64,000 bases of DNA from Saccharothrix obliqua (GCF_019375475.1 NZ_JAHXGQ010000004.1:620001-684000), one strand, 5' to 3'; positions 22,956 through 32,199 are shown, numbered from the stretch's first letter. Notes: generated from the sequence alone by a model not told the origin. Program-made: numbers and translations.

Positions 22956-24506
22956 ATGGCGCACGACTACCTGATCATCGGAGCCGGGCCCGCCGGTCTC
23001 CAGCTCGCCGCCCTGATGGAACGCGACGGCCGCGACTACGCCGTCCTCGAACGCGCGGCCGGTCCGGGCAGCAGCTTCACCCGCTTCCCCCGGCACCGCA
23101 CGCTGATCTCCACCAACAAGGTGCACTCGCCCCACACCGACCCGGAGCGGCGGCTGCGCGCGGACTGGAACTCGTTGCTGTCCGACGATCCCGCGTTGCT
23201 GTTCACCCGGTACAGCGACCGGTACTTCCCCCACGCCGACGACATGGTCCGCTACCTGGCCGATTTCGCCGCGGCGACCGGTGCGCGCGTGCACTACGGC
23301 ACCGAGGTCGTGCGGATCTCCCGGGACGACGGCGGTTTCACCGCGGTCGACCGCGACGGGCGGACGTGGCGCGCGGCGCGGGTCGTCGTGGCCACCGGTG
23401 TGCCCCGGCTGCACCTGCCGCCGATCCCGGGCATCGAGCACGTCGAGCACTACGACACGTTCGACACCGACCCGACGTCGTTCACCGGGCAGCGGGTCCT
23501 GGTGCTGGGCAAGGGGAACTCGGGGTTCGAGACCGCCGACTCGCTGATCGCGCACGCGGCGGTCATCCACGTCGCCGGTCCGCACTCGGTGCGGCTCGCC
23601 TGGCAGACGCACTACGTCGGGCACCTGCGGGCGGTGAACAACAACTTCCTCGACACCTACCAGCTCAAGTCCGACAACGCGGTGCTCGACGGCACCGTGG
23701 AACGCATCGAGCCCCGGCCAGGCGGAGGGTTCCGGGTCCTGTTCCGCTACGCGCGCACGGTGGAGTCGGCGCGGGAGCTGGAGTACGACCGGATCATCGC
23801 GTGCACCGGTTTCCGGTTCGACGCCTCGGTGTTCGCCGACGGCTGCCGGCCGGCGCTGGCCATCGACGACCGGTTCCCCGAGCAGACCTCGGCGTACGAG
23901 TCGACCACCGTGCCCGGCCTGTACTTCGCGGGCACGGTCACCCAGCAGCGGGACTTCAAGAAATCCACGAACGGCTTCATCCACGGCTTCCGCTACGGGG
24001 TCCGCGCGCTGCACCACATCCTCGCCGCCCGCCACCACGGCGTCCCGTGGCCGGCCACCCCGGTCGACCCGTCGCCGGAGGCGATCGGCGACGCGGTGAT
24101 CGCGCGGGTGAACCGGTCTTCCGCGCTGTGGCAGCAGTTCGGGGTGATCGGCGACGTGGTGGCGGTGACCGGGGAGACCGCGCGGTACGAGGAGGAGGTG
24201 CCGGTGGCGTACCTCGCGGACGGCGGGCTCGGCCCGGCGGAGCACCGGTTCGTCGCGACGCTGGAGTACGGGCCGGACCACGACACCGCGGACCCGTTCG
24301 ACATCTCGGTGCCGCGGGTGGCGGAGAACGACGCCGAGAACGCCCACGAGGCGAGCTACCTGCACCCGGTGGTCCGCCACTACCGGGACGGCGTGCTCAC
24401 CGCGACCCACCACCTGGCCGAGAACCTGGACAACCGCTGGGACCTGCCCGCGGTGCACCGGCAGCCGCTGGCCGCGTTCGTGAAGGAGTGCCTTGTCGAC
24501 GCGTGA
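22956..24506 (+). CDS. FOXRED2-like flavin-dependent monooxygenase (paralog 1)
   Basis: This 516-residue flavoprotein has FAD motif LIIGAGPAGLQLAALMER (residues 5-22) and an NADPH Rossmann motif VLVLGKGNSGFETADSL in mid-protein. It also has a long conserved block TRFPRHRTLISTNKVH...DWNSLLSDDPALLF that I recognise from FOXRED2/ERFAD-type proteins rather than classical FMOs. The later DFKKSTNGFIHGFRYGVRAL is shared with its paralog at 26021. Such enzymes usually oxygenate N, S or a carbonyl. The ATG opens the rightward operon. The ligase gene overlaps its end by 14 bases. Substrate unknown. Confidence 0.85.
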   Translation: MAHDYLIIGAGPAGLQLAALMERDGRDYAVLERAAGPGSSFTRFPRHRTLISTNKVHSPHTDPERRLRADWNSLLSDDPALLFTRYSDRYFPHADDMVRYLADFAAATGARVHYGTEVVRISRDDGGFTAVDRDGRTWRAARVVVATGVPRLHLPPIPGIEHVEHYDTFDTDPTSFTGQRVLVLGKGNSGFETADSLIAHAAVIHVAGPHSVRLAWQTHYVGHLRAVNNNFLDTYQLKSDNAVLDGTVERIEPRPGGGFRVLFRYARTVESARELEYDRIIACTGFRFDASVFADGCRPALAIDDRFPEQTSAYESTTVPGLYFAGTVTQQRDFKKSTNGFIHGFRYGVRALHHILAARHHGVPWPATPVDPSPEAIGDAVIARVNRSSALWQQFGVIGDVVAVTGETARYEEEVPVAYLADGGLGPAEHRFVATLEYGPDHDTADPFDISVPRVAENDAENAHEASYLHPVVRHYRDGVLTATHHLAENLDNRWDLPAVHRQPLAAFVKECLVDA

Positions 24507-26004
24507 CACCGGGCCGTTCCCGCGCGCGGTGCTCGACGCGCTCGCCGCCGCGGCGGACCGGCCGGTGTTCGAGCACGGCGCCCGCTTGGTCGGCGGAGCG
24601 GAGCTGCTGGACCTCGTCGAGCGGATCGCGGCCGGGTTGCGCGGCGCGGGGGTGGGTCCCGGCGACGGCGTCGCGCTCCTGCTCGGCGTCCACGCGGAGG
24701 CGTTCGCCACGATCCTCGCCGCCCACGCGGTGGGCGCCCGGGTGGTGGGCGTGCGGCCGGGGCTGCCCGACGCGCAGGTGCGCCACCTGCTCGGTCTCGA
24801 CATCGCCGCGGTGGTCACCGATTCGAGCGGTGCCCACGCCTCGCACGCGATCGCGGAGCCGCACCCCGCCGAGCCGAGCAGCACCGCCAACGGCGACACC
24901 CCGCTCATGCTCACCGTCGAGCAGCTGTGCGAGGCACGTGCCGGGAGCGGCCCGTTGCGGCTCGGGGGGCGGGCGGCGGACGTGGCCCGGCTGACCCACA
25001 CCAGTGGCAGCACGGGGATGCCCAAGGCGTGCGCGCAGACCTACGCCGCGCTGACCGCCGCGTGGGTCGCGCGGCCCGCCGCGTGGCCGCCGGCGGTCCG
25101 CGAGCTGGCGTCCCGGCTGGACCGCTTCCTGGTCTTCGGGACGCTGTCGAGCCAGGTGGTGTTCGACTACGCCGTGCTCGCCATCGCCGCGGGCGGCACG
25201 GCGGTCGTCGCCGACCGGCCGGCGTTGCCCGACGCGATCACGCGCCTGCGCGCCTCGGGCTGCGTGATCACGGTGCCGCGATTGGCGAAGCTCGTCGCGG
25301 CGCAGCGCCGCGCACCCGCCGACCTGTCGACGCTGCGGGCGCTGATGGTGTCCGGCTCGCCCCTCACACCCGACCGGCACCGCGAGGCGCTGGACGTGCT
25401 CGGCCCGGTCGTCTTCCACGGCTACGGCCAGACCGAGACCGGGATGATCTCCATGGCGACCCCGGACGACCCGCCGGGCTCGGTGGGCGTCCCGCCGGCC
25501 GCCGTGGACGTCGAGATCCGCGACCCGGCCGGCACACCGGTGCCGACCGGCGTGGACGGCGAGCTGTTCGTCCGCACCCCGGCCCAGGCCACGTCGTACT
25601 GGGCGGACCCGGAGCGGTCGGCGGAGGTGTTCGTCGGCGGCTGGGTGCGCACCCGCGACCTCGGCCGCTTCACCCCGACGGGCCGGCTGCGCCTGACCGG
25701 CCGGACCCGGGACGTGGTGATCGTCAACGCGAACCTGCACCACGTCGGCCCCATCGAGCAGGTCATCGCCGAGCACCCGGACGTCGCCGAGGCGTACGTG
25801 GTCGCCGTCCCGGACGACGAGACCGGCGAGGCGGTGCACGCGTTCGTGGTGCCGACCGCCGACCGGGCGCCCGACCTGGCGGCGCTGCGCGACCTGGTGA
25901 CCGCCCGGCTGGGCGCGGCGTGCGCGCCGGCGCGGCTGACCGTGATCGCGGAACCACCGCTCGCCCCGAGCGGCAAGCCGGACAAGCGCCTGCTGACCCC
26001 CTGA
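24493..26004 (+). CDS. AMP-dependent acyl/aryl-CoA ligase or adenylating enzyme
   Basis: This 503-residue ANL-superfamily enzyme has the P-loop LTHTSGSTGMPKA, A5 motif GYGQTETGM, A7 RTRDLGRF, hinge GRTRDVVIVNANLHHVGPIE, and the adenylation lysine in PSGKPDKRLL. There is no carrier-protein domain. The hinge sequence NANLHHV departs from the usual GxNV/IxP. It probably activates a carboxylate, plausibly the cinnamate/coumarate-type product of the ammonia-lyase or a later intermediate, as AMP ester and CoA thioester. The start is a TTG at 24493 preceded by AAGGAG, overlapping the FMO gene by 14 bases. Confidence 0.82.
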   Translation: MSTRDTGPFPRAVLDALAAAADRPVFEHGARLVGGAELLDLVERIAAGLRGAGVGPGDGVALLLGVHAEAFATILAAHAVGARVVGVRPGLPDAQVRHLLGLDIAAVVTDSSGAHASHAIAEPHPAEPSSTANGDTPLMLTVEQLCEARAGSGPLRLGGRAADVARLTHTSGSTGMPKACAQTYAALTAAWVARPAAWPPAVRELASRLDRFLVFGTLSSQVVFDYAVLAIAAGGTAVVADRPALPDAITRLRASGCVITVPRLAKLVAAQRRAPADLSTLRALMVSGSPLTPDRHREALDVLGPVVFHGYGQTETGMISMATPDDPPGSVGVPPAAVDVEIRDPAGTPVPTGVDGELFVRTPAQATSYWADPERSAEVFVGGWVRTRDLGRFTPTGRLRLTGRTRDVVIVNANLHHVGPIEQVIAEHPDVAEAYVVAVPDDETGEAVHAFVVPTADRAPDLAALRDLVTARLGAACAPARLTVIAEPPLAPSGKPDKRLLTP

Positions 26005-26020
26005 GAACCGAGGAGAAACC

Positions 26021-27604
26021 GTGCCCAGCGAAATCTCGACCGAGTACCTCGTCATCGGCGCCGGCCCGGCGGGGTTGCAGGCGTCGCACCTGCTCTCCCG
26101 CGCCGGCCGCGACCACCTGGTGCTCGAAGCCGGCGACGCGCCCGGCGCGTTCTTCACCCGCTTCCCCCGCCACCGCACGCTGATCTCCAGCAACAAGGTG
26201 CACACCGGCTGGGACGACCCCGAGCTGAACCTCCGGGTCGACTGGAACTCGCTGCTGTCCGACGACCCGTCGCTGCTGTTCACCGGCTACACGCCCCGTT
26301 ACTTCCCGCCCGCCGAGGTCATGGTCCGGTACCTGGCGGACTTCGCCACCAAGCTGGACCTGCCCGTGCGCTGCGGGGTCAGGGTCGTGTCGATCACCCG
26401 CCCGGACGACTTCGTGGTCCGCGACCAGCGCGGCGACACCTACCGGGCGCGGCGGCTCATCGTCGCCACCGGCGTGACCAAGCCGTACGTGCCGCCGATC
26501 GAGGGCGTGGAGCACGCCGAGCGGTACGACGAGGTGTCGGTGGACCCGGCCGACTTCACCGGGCAGCGGGTGTTGATCATCGGGCGCGGCAACTCGGCGT
26601 TCGAGACCGCCGACAACCTCATCGAGACGGCGGCGGTCATCCACGTCGCCGGGCCGGGCTCGCTGAAGCTGGCGTGGCGGACGCACTTCGTCGGCCACCT
26701 GCGCGCGGTCAACAACAACTTCCTCGACACCTACCAGCTGAAGTCGCAGAACGCGGTGCTGGACGGGCGGATCGCGGGCATCCGCCGCGACGGCGACGAG
26801 TACGCGGTGCGGGTCGCCTTCGCGCGGGTCGGCGACCGGGTGAAGGAGATCCGCTACGACCGGGTGATCCTCGCGACCGGTTTCCGGTTCGACGCGTCGA
26901 TCTTCGCGCCCGAGTGCCGCCCCGAGCTGACGATCAACGACCGCTTCCCGGGCCAGACCGCGGCGTGGGAGTCGGTGAACGTGCCCGACCTGTTCTTCGC
27001 GGGCACCATCACGCAGGCCCGCGACTTCAAGAAGTCGACCAGCGGTTTCATCCACGGCTTCCGCTACGGGGTGCGGGCGCTGCACCGGCTCCTCGAGCAC
27101 CGCTACCACCGCGTGCCGTGGCCGGGTGCCGACCTCCCCCCGACGCCGGGCGCGGTGGCCGACGCGGTCATCGCCAGGGTGAACCGCACGTCGGCGCTGT
27201 GGCAGATGTTCTCGTTCCTGGCCGACGCGGTGCTGTTGGGTCGGGACGGCACCTTCCGCTACGCCGAGGAGGTGCCGCTGGACCACCTGCACGAGGCGGT
27301 CGGGCGCGGCGAGTTCGGCGATGTCGACTCCTACCTGGCGGTGACGCTGGAGTACGGCGAGGGCCACGACCGCGTGGACCCGTTCGACATCACCGAGGGG
27401 CGTGCCGCGAAGGACAGCACCGGCGGGCTCGACGGCCGCTACCTGCACCCCGTGGTGCGGCACTACCGCGGCGGCGTGCTGGTCGGCGAGCACCACCTCA
27501 CCGAGAACCTGGACAACGAGTGGGACAGCGAGGAGGGGCACCGCGCGCCGCTGCTGGCGTTCCTGCGCGCCCGGCTCGCCCCGATCACCGCGGAGGCCCG
27601 GTGA
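26021..27604 (+). CDS. FOXRED2-like flavin-dependent monooxygenase (paralog 2)
   Basis: This 527-residue enzyme matches the first FMO over its whole length: VIGAGPAGLQASHLLSRAGR, TRFPRHRTLISSNKVHT, DWNSLLSDDPSLLF, IIGRGNSAFETADNL and RDFKKSTSGFIHGFRYGV are all shared or nearly so. The two paralogs flank the ligase gene and probably arose by duplication, then specialised to consecutive oxidations. The GTG start at 26021 follows GAGGAG. Its stop overlaps the FMN oxidase start (GTGA). The substrate is unknown; N-oxidation, Baeyer-Villiger oxidation and S-oxidation are all possible. Confidence 0.85.
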   Translation: MPSEISTEYLVIGAGPAGLQASHLLSRAGRDHLVLEAGDAPGAFFTRFPRHRTLISSNKVHTGWDDPELNLRVDWNSLLSDDPSLLFTGYTPRYFPPAEVMVRYLADFATKLDLPVRCGVRVVSITRPDDFVVRDQRGDTYRARRLIVATGVTKPYVPPIEGVEHAERYDEVSVDPADFTGQRVLIIGRGNSAFETADNLIETAAVIHVAGPGSLKLAWRTHFVGHLRAVNNNFLDTYQLKSQNAVLDGRIAGIRRDGDEYAVRVAFARVGDRVKEIRYDRVILATGFRFDASIFAPECRPELTINDRFPGQTAAWESVNVPDLFFAGTITQARDFKKSTSGFIHGFRYGVRALHRLLEHRYHRVPWPGADLPPTPGAVADAVIARVNRTSALWQMFSFLADAVLLGRDGTFRYAEEVPLDHLHEAVGRGEFGDVDSYLAVTLEYGEGHDRVDPFDITEGRAAKDSTGGLDGRYLHPVVRHYRGGVLVGEHHLTENLDNEWDSEEGHRAPLLAFLRARLAPITAEAR

Positions 27605-28689
27605 ACCCCGCGCTGGCCGAACTGCACGCCGAGGCACGCGCGGCGCTCGACCCCGTGCACTACGACTACTTCGCGGGCGGTGTCGGCGAGGAGGTCGTGC
27701 TCGGCGCGAACGAGGCGGCGTTCGGGCGACTGGCGCTGCTGCCGCGGGTGTTGCGCGGCAGCACCACCCGCGACACGGCCGTGGACCTGCCGGGCGGTCG
27801 CCTGGCCGCGCCCGTGCTGGTCGCGCCCACCGCCTTCCACCGGCTCGCCCACCCCGACGGCGAGCTGGCGACGGCGCGGGCCGCCGCGGCGGCCCGGACG
27901 GTGCTGGTGTCCGGGGTGGCCTCGACCGTGGCGATCGGCGAGGTGGTGGCGGCGGCACGGGCGGTGGACCCGGGCGCGGCCGTGTGGTTCCAGCTCTACC
28001 CCGAGCCCGACGAGGACGTGACGGCGTGCCTGGTGCGCCGCGCCGAGCACGCCGGCTGCACCGCGCTGGTGGTGACCGCCGACTCACCGGTGTTCGGCCG
28101 GCACCGCCGCGACATCGCGCACGGCTTCCACGACCTGCCCGCGGGCCTCGCGGCGGAGAACATGCGGGACCTGCCGGGCGGTCCGCCGGGTGCGGTCCGG
28201 GACATCGGGATGTCGCCGGCGGCGTCGTGGGCGCACCTGGACCGGCTGCGGGAGCTGACGTCGCTCCCGGTGTGGCTCAAGGGTGTCCTGCACCCGGCGG
28301 ACGCGGTGCTCGCCGTCGAGCACGGCGTGGCCGGTGTCGTGGTGTCCAACCACGGTGGCCGCCAGTCCGACGTGGTGCCCGCCGCCGTCGAAGCGCTGCC
28401 CGCCGTGGTCGACGCGGTCGCCGGGCGGGTGCCGGTGGTGCTGGACGGCGGTGTGCGGCGTGGCGGCGACGTCGCCGTGGCGCTCGCACTCGGCGCGGCA
28501 GCGGTCGGCGTCGGCCGACCGGTGCTGTGGGGCCTGGCCGCGGCCGGCGAGGCGGGCGTGACCCGTGTCCTGGACGTGCTGCGCGACGAGTTCGACCACG
28601 TCCTCGCGTTGTGCGGTGGGCGCGACGCCGCCGACCTCACCCGGGACCAGGTCGTCACCCGGGGGGTGACCACGCGGTGTGGGTGCTGA
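27601..28689 (+). CDS. FMN-dependent alpha-hydroxy acid oxidase/dehydrogenase
   Basis: This 362-residue TIM-barrel flavoenzyme is of the glycolate/lactate/mandelate oxidase family. It has an N-terminal HYDYFAGGVGEEVV (FMN-side Tyr), PVLVAPTAFHRL, WFQLYPEPDE, K227 (WLKGVL), catalytic H251 and R254 in VVSNHGGRQSD, and the phosphate-binding DGGVRRGGDV. It oxidises an L-alpha-hydroxy acid to the keto acid, passing electrons to O2 or a carrier. Relatives include the hydroxymandelate oxidases of glycopeptide pathways, which would fit a tyrosine-derived substrate, though this is inference. It overlaps FMO2 by GTGA, and its 3' end overlaps the P450 start by 13 bases. Confidence 0.88.
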   Translation: MNPALAELHAEARAALDPVHYDYFAGGVGEEVVLGANEAAFGRLALLPRVLRGSTTRDTAVDLPGGRLAAPVLVAPTAFHRLAHPDGELATARAAAAARTVLVSGVASTVAIGEVVAAARAVDPGAAVWFQLYPEPDEDVTACLVRRAEHAGCTALVVTADSPVFGRHRRDIAHGFHDLPAGLAAENMRDLPGGPPGAVRDIGMSPAASWAHLDRLRELTSLPVWLKGVLHPADAVLAVEHGVAGVVVSNHGGRQSDVVPAAVEALPAVVDAVAGRVPVVLDGGVRRGGDVAVALALGAAAVGVGRPVLWGLAAAGEAGVTRVLDVLRDEFDHVLALCGGRDAADLTRDQVVTRGVTTRCGC

Positions 28690-30065
28690 CGGGGTTGCTC
28701 GCCGCGGCGGCGCTGACCGCGCCGCGCTGGCTGCCCGCGCGGGTGGTCGCCCTGCGCGGCAAGGTTTTCGAGAAGGTCAACGGGGACAACGCGATCACGT
28801 TCCCGAACGCCGTGGTCGGGCCGGACCGGTTCGAGGAGGTCTACGGCCACCCGGCGGCGAACGGCCGCAGCCGGGGCGCCGGGCTCTCGGACCTGTTCTG
28901 GTACTGGCTCTCCCCCGGCGCGGAGGTGCACCAGGAGCACCTGGAGGACGGGCCGCGCTACGACGACGTGGCGCGCACGACGCGTGCGCTGCTGTCGGGG
29001 CCGAGCGACGCGCTGTCGGCGGCGGCGGCGCGTTGTGCCGGGCGGGTGCTGGACGAGCTGGTCACCGGGCAGGTGACCCTGGTGCGGTTGCGCGACCTGA
29101 TGGTGCCGGTGTGGGCGGAGTTCTTCTACGAGGTGGTGTTCGGCGAGCCGTGCCCCCGCGCGGCCCGGGACCTGATCGTGGGGCACGCCGACGACGTGGT
29201 GACGGCGTTGAAGTGCACCGGCCTGCGCCACCCGGCGCGGCGGGCCCGGCTGACCCGCTACCTCGCCCGGCGCGTCGCGGCCGGTGACGTGCGGCAGCCG
29301 CTGCCCACCACCCTGACGCCCGCCGAGCAGGCGCATTACCTCCAGGGCACGTTCTTCAACACGGCCGTGGTCCAGATGTCCGAGGCCATGGCGCACCTGC
29401 TGCTCGCGCTGGCCCAGCACCCGGAGGTGGCGGCCCGGCTGGCGGCCGACCCGGACGACGACCGCTACTTCACGCACGTCCTCGACGAGACCATGCGGCG
29501 CTACCCGTTGTTCGGCATCGCGCACCGCATCACCACGGCCGACATCGTGCTGGACGAGCACACCACGCTGGCCAAGGGCTCGGTGCTGTGCTTCAGCTAC
29601 CCCGACTACCACGCCAGCGGCTACCGCGACCCGGACGTGTTCGACCCGGACCGCTGGGAAGACCTCCCGGCGCGGGCGGCGCACCACATCCCGTTCGGCG
29701 TCGCCGCCAACCGGCCGTGCCCGGCGTGGCGGCTGTCCCCGCTGGCGATCCGCGCCGCGACCGCGGAGGTGTTGCGCCGCTTCACGTTGCACTCCACGGC
29801 CGGCCACACCCGGTCGCTGCCCAACCGGGGACCGTGCCTGCTGGTGCGGGTCGGGCACGCGCTGCCGCCACGCCGCCTGGCCGTGTTCGGCGGTCTCCTG
29901 CGCGTCCGCGACCGGTGGGAGGACGTGTGGCGCAGCGTGGTCCAACTCGTGCTCGGCACGGTCATGGTCCTCGACGCGCGCAGGAAGCGCTTGGCCGGGC
30001 GCTACTTCGACAAGCACGACACCGGGGGCTGCCCGGTGCCCCACACCTCGGAGGTCACCGGGTGA
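28677..30065 (+). CDS. Cytochrome P450-like protein with degenerate I-helix and heme-loop motifs
   Basis: This 462-residue P450-fold protein has K-helix ETMRRYP (E271/R274), the meander DPDVFDPDRW, and a heme loop FGVAANRPCPAW with thiolate C348. Two features depart from the norm. The usual Gly of FxxGxxxCxG and the Gly two residues after Cys are both Ala. The I-helix region (GTFFNTAVVQMSEAMAHLL) lacks the A-G-x-D/E-T oxygen-activation motif. An N-terminal hydrophobic helix (~1-25) may anchor it in the membrane, and ~80 residues follow the usual end. It may not be an O2-activating monooxygenase. The GTG start follows GGGGGGTGA; its stop overlaps the antiporter start. Confidence 0.8.
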   Translation: MWVLTGLLAAAALTAPRWLPARVVALRGKVFEKVNGDNAITFPNAVVGPDRFEEVYGHPAANGRSRGAGLSDLFWYWLSPGAEVHQEHLEDGPRYDDVARTTRALLSGPSDALSAAAARCAGRVLDELVTGQVTLVRLRDLMVPVWAEFFYEVVFGEPCPRAARDLIVGHADDVVTALKCTGLRHPARRARLTRYLARRVAAGDVRQPLPTTLTPAEQAHYLQGTFFNTAVVQMSEAMAHLLLALAQHPEVAARLAADPDDDRYFTHVLDETMRRYPLFGIAHRITTADIVLDEHTTLAKGSVLCFSYPDYHASGYRDPDVFDPDRWEDLPARAAHHIPFGVAANRPCPAWRLSPLAIRAATAEVLRRFTLHSTAGHTRSLPNRGPCLLVRVGHALPPRRLAVFGGLLRVRDRWEDVWRSVVQLVLGTVMVLDARRKRLAGRYFDKHDTGGCPVPHTSEVTG

Positions 30066-31351
30066 ACCAGATCGAGTTCGCGTTGCGGGTGTTCGCGGCG
30101 CTGGCGGTCGTGCTCGTCGCGACGAGCCTGTGCGGGCGGTTGGCCATGCTGGTCAAGCAGCCCAGGGTGGTCGGCGAGATGGTCGCCGGCGTCCTGCTCG
30201 GGCCGGCCCTGCTGGGCGCGGTCGCACCGCAGGCGCAGGCGCAGCTGTTCCCCGCGGACGTCAAGAACGTCCTGTACGTGTTGAGCACCATCGGGTTGAC
30301 GTTCTACATGTTCCTGGTCGGCGCGTCGCTGGACCACGGGCGGACCGCCGGGCGCAACATGCGGCGCGCCTCGGTGCTGGCCGCGTCGGGCATCCTGCCC
30401 ACGTTCCTGCTCGGCGCGGGCGCGGCGGCGTTGTTCGCCGGTTCGCTGAGCCCCGAGGGGTCCAGCCCGTGGGAGTTCATGCTGTTCGTCGGCGGCGCGC
30501 TGTCCATCACCGCGTTCCCCATGCTGGCCCGCATCCTGGACGAGCGCGGTATCGCCAACACGCCCATCGGCGGCCTCACCCTGGTGGCCGCCGCGATCGA
30601 CGACGCGGTGGCGTGGGTGCTCCTCGCGGTGATCATCGCGGTCGGCACGGCGGGCAGCCCGTTGGACGCGTTGGACACCGTGGTGGGCGCGGCGGTGTTC
30701 GCGCTGGTGATGCTCACCGCGGGCCGCAAGCTGCTCGGCCGGCTCGGCGAGCGGGTGGAGCGTGCCGGCCGGATGAGCCGCGACGTGATGGCCCTCGTGC
30801 TGTTCGTCGTGCTGGCGGCGGGCTGGTTCACCGACTACATCGGCGTCTTCTCGGTGTTCGGCGGTTTCATCACCGGCCTGGCGATGCCGCAGTCGGCCGT
30901 CGTGCGGAAGGAGTTGGAGACCAAGCTGACGGACCTCAACTCGATCCTGCTGCTGCCGGTGTTCTTCGCGTTCAGCGGCCTGAACACGGAGGTTTCCGGC
31001 TTCACCGCGGGAGGCTCCCTCTGGCTGCCGCTCGCGGTGATCACGGTGGCGGCGGTCGCGGGCAAGTACCTCGGCTGCGCCGCGGTCGTGCGTGCCCAGG
31101 GCTTCCCGTGGCGGTTCGCGTCGGCGGTCGGCGGCCTGATGAACGCCCGCGGCCTGATGATCCTGATGTTCATCAACATCGGGCTCGCGCACGGGTTGGT
31201 GACGTCCGAGATGTTCGCGATCCTGGTCGTGGTCGCGATCGCCACCACGGCCGCCGCGATGCCGATCTACCGCGCGTCCCTGCCCGAGAGCTTGGAGCAG
31301 GGCACGTCCACCGCCCCGCCGGCCCCGGTGCCGGTCCGGAACCGGCGGTAG
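30062..31351 (+). CDS. CPA2-family cation/proton antiporter
   Basis: This 429-residue integral membrane protein of about 12 helices is from the Kef/NapA (CPA2) superfamily. It has a family signature VGEMVAGVLLGPALLG near the N-terminus, the transport-site Asp pair in VAAAIDDAVAWVLLAV, FFAFSGLNTEVS, and GLMNARGLMILMFINIGL. No RCK/TrkA-N domain is attached, so it is not a full KefB/C. It overlaps the P450 stop (GTGA) and is the last gene of the operon. Antiporters of this kind often close antibiotic clusters, where they may export the product or balance ions. A terminator hairpin follows ten bases after the stop. Confidence 0.88.
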   Translation: MNQIEFALRVFAALAVVLVATSLCGRLAMLVKQPRVVGEMVAGVLLGPALLGAVAPQAQAQLFPADVKNVLYVLSTIGLTFYMFLVGASLDHGRTAGRNMRRASVLAASGILPTFLLGAGAAALFAGSLSPEGSSPWEFMLFVGGALSITAFPMLARILDERGIANTPIGGLTLVAAAIDDAVAWVLLAVIIAVGTAGSPLDALDTVVGAAVFALVMLTAGRKLLGRLGERVERAGRMSRDVMALVLFVVLAAGWFTDYIGVFSVFGGFITGLAMPQSAVVRKELETKLTDLNSILLLPVFFAFSGLNTEVSGFTAGGSLWLPLAVITVAAVAGKYLGCAAVVRAQGFPWRFASAVGGLMNARGLMILMFINIGLAHGLVTSEMFAILVVVAIATTAAAMPIYRASLPESLEQGTSTAPPAPVPVRNRR

Positions 31352-31360
31352 CCGAGCGGT

Positions 31361-31392
31361 CGAGCCCCGGTGCCGAGCGGTGCCGGGGCTCG
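31361..31392 (+). terminator. Terminator hairpin ending the FMO/ligase/P450/antiporter operon
   Basis: CGAGCCCCGG (31361-31370) and CCGGGGCTCG (31383-31392) form a perfect 10-bp stem with a 12-base loop, right after the antiporter stop. No T tract follows. Confidence 0.62.
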
Positions 31393-31547
31393 CAACCGAC
31401 CCACCGCGCCCCGCTCACCCGGCGCCCGCGCGAACCACGGGGACCGGCCGAGCGAACCCCTCGTGCGCGCGGAACCGCCCGCGCTCTCGCCGCGTGCCCG
31501 CCCGAACCACCAGCCGCCGGCCGCCCGCCTGATCCGAGCGGAGCCCC

Positions 31548-32030
31548 TCAGCCCACGGCCTTCCGGATGAGGGCGGCGATGCGCTCCTCCACCTCCGGCG
31601 TCATCTCGACGATCGCGAAGCCGGTCGCCCACATGGGACCGTCGTCGAGGTTCGCGAGGTCGTTGAACCCCAGCGTCCCGTACCGCGCCTTGAACTTGTC
31701 CGCGTTCTGGAAGAAGCAGACCACCTTGCCGTCCAACGCGTACGCGGGCATCCCGTACCAGAGCTTCGGCGCGAGCGTCGGCGCGTTGGCGGTGACGACG
31801 GCGTGGATGCGCTCGGCCAGGACCCGGTCGGACTCGGGCATCTCGGCGATCTTCGCGAGCACGTCCTTCAACGCCTCCGCCGCCTTGTCGGCGGCCGAAC
31901 CGCGGCGCGACGCCTTCTTGACCTCCTTGGCGTGCTCCTTCATCGCGGCCCGCTCCTCGGCCGTGAATCCCTCGTACCCACTCGTCTCGGCGGCGTCCTG
32001 CTGGTCGGCGTTCTTCTTGGCGGGGCTCAT
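31548..32030 (-). CDS. DUF1801-family protein
   Basis: This 160-residue protein has a Lys/Glu-rich N-terminus (SPAKKNADQQDAAETSGYEG...EHAKEVKKASRRG). A DUF1801 domain follows, with RIHAVVTANAPTLAPKLWYGMPAYALDGKVVCFFQNADKFKARYGTLGF. This family includes the YdhG/frataxin-like fold and is suggested to handle iron, but its function is unsettled. There is no signal peptide. The ATG at 32030 has a GAGAGGAACCCGCG upstream region. It is a single gene between the antiporter operon terminator and the VOC gene. Confidence 0.85.
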   Translation of the reverse strand: MSPAKKNADQQDAAETSGYEGFTAEERAAMKEHAKEVKKASRRGSAADKAAEALKDVLAKIAEMPESDRVLAERIHAVVTANAPTLAPKLWYGMPAYALDGKVVCFFQNADKFKARYGTLGFNDLANLDDGPMWATGFAIVEMTPEVEERIAALIRKAVG

Positions 32031-32199
32031 CGCGGGTTCCTCTCGCGGGTCGTGGTGTGCGGGATGCTAGTCGCGCTCACCGCGCTGACCAGGTGCTCTT
32101 CGGTGTGCGGAAGTGTGATGTCGTCCACGTCGGACGGTTGCGCCGGCGACCCGGCCCGGTCCCGGGCGGCGGTCAGCCCGTGCAGGCGGTAGCGGCACA

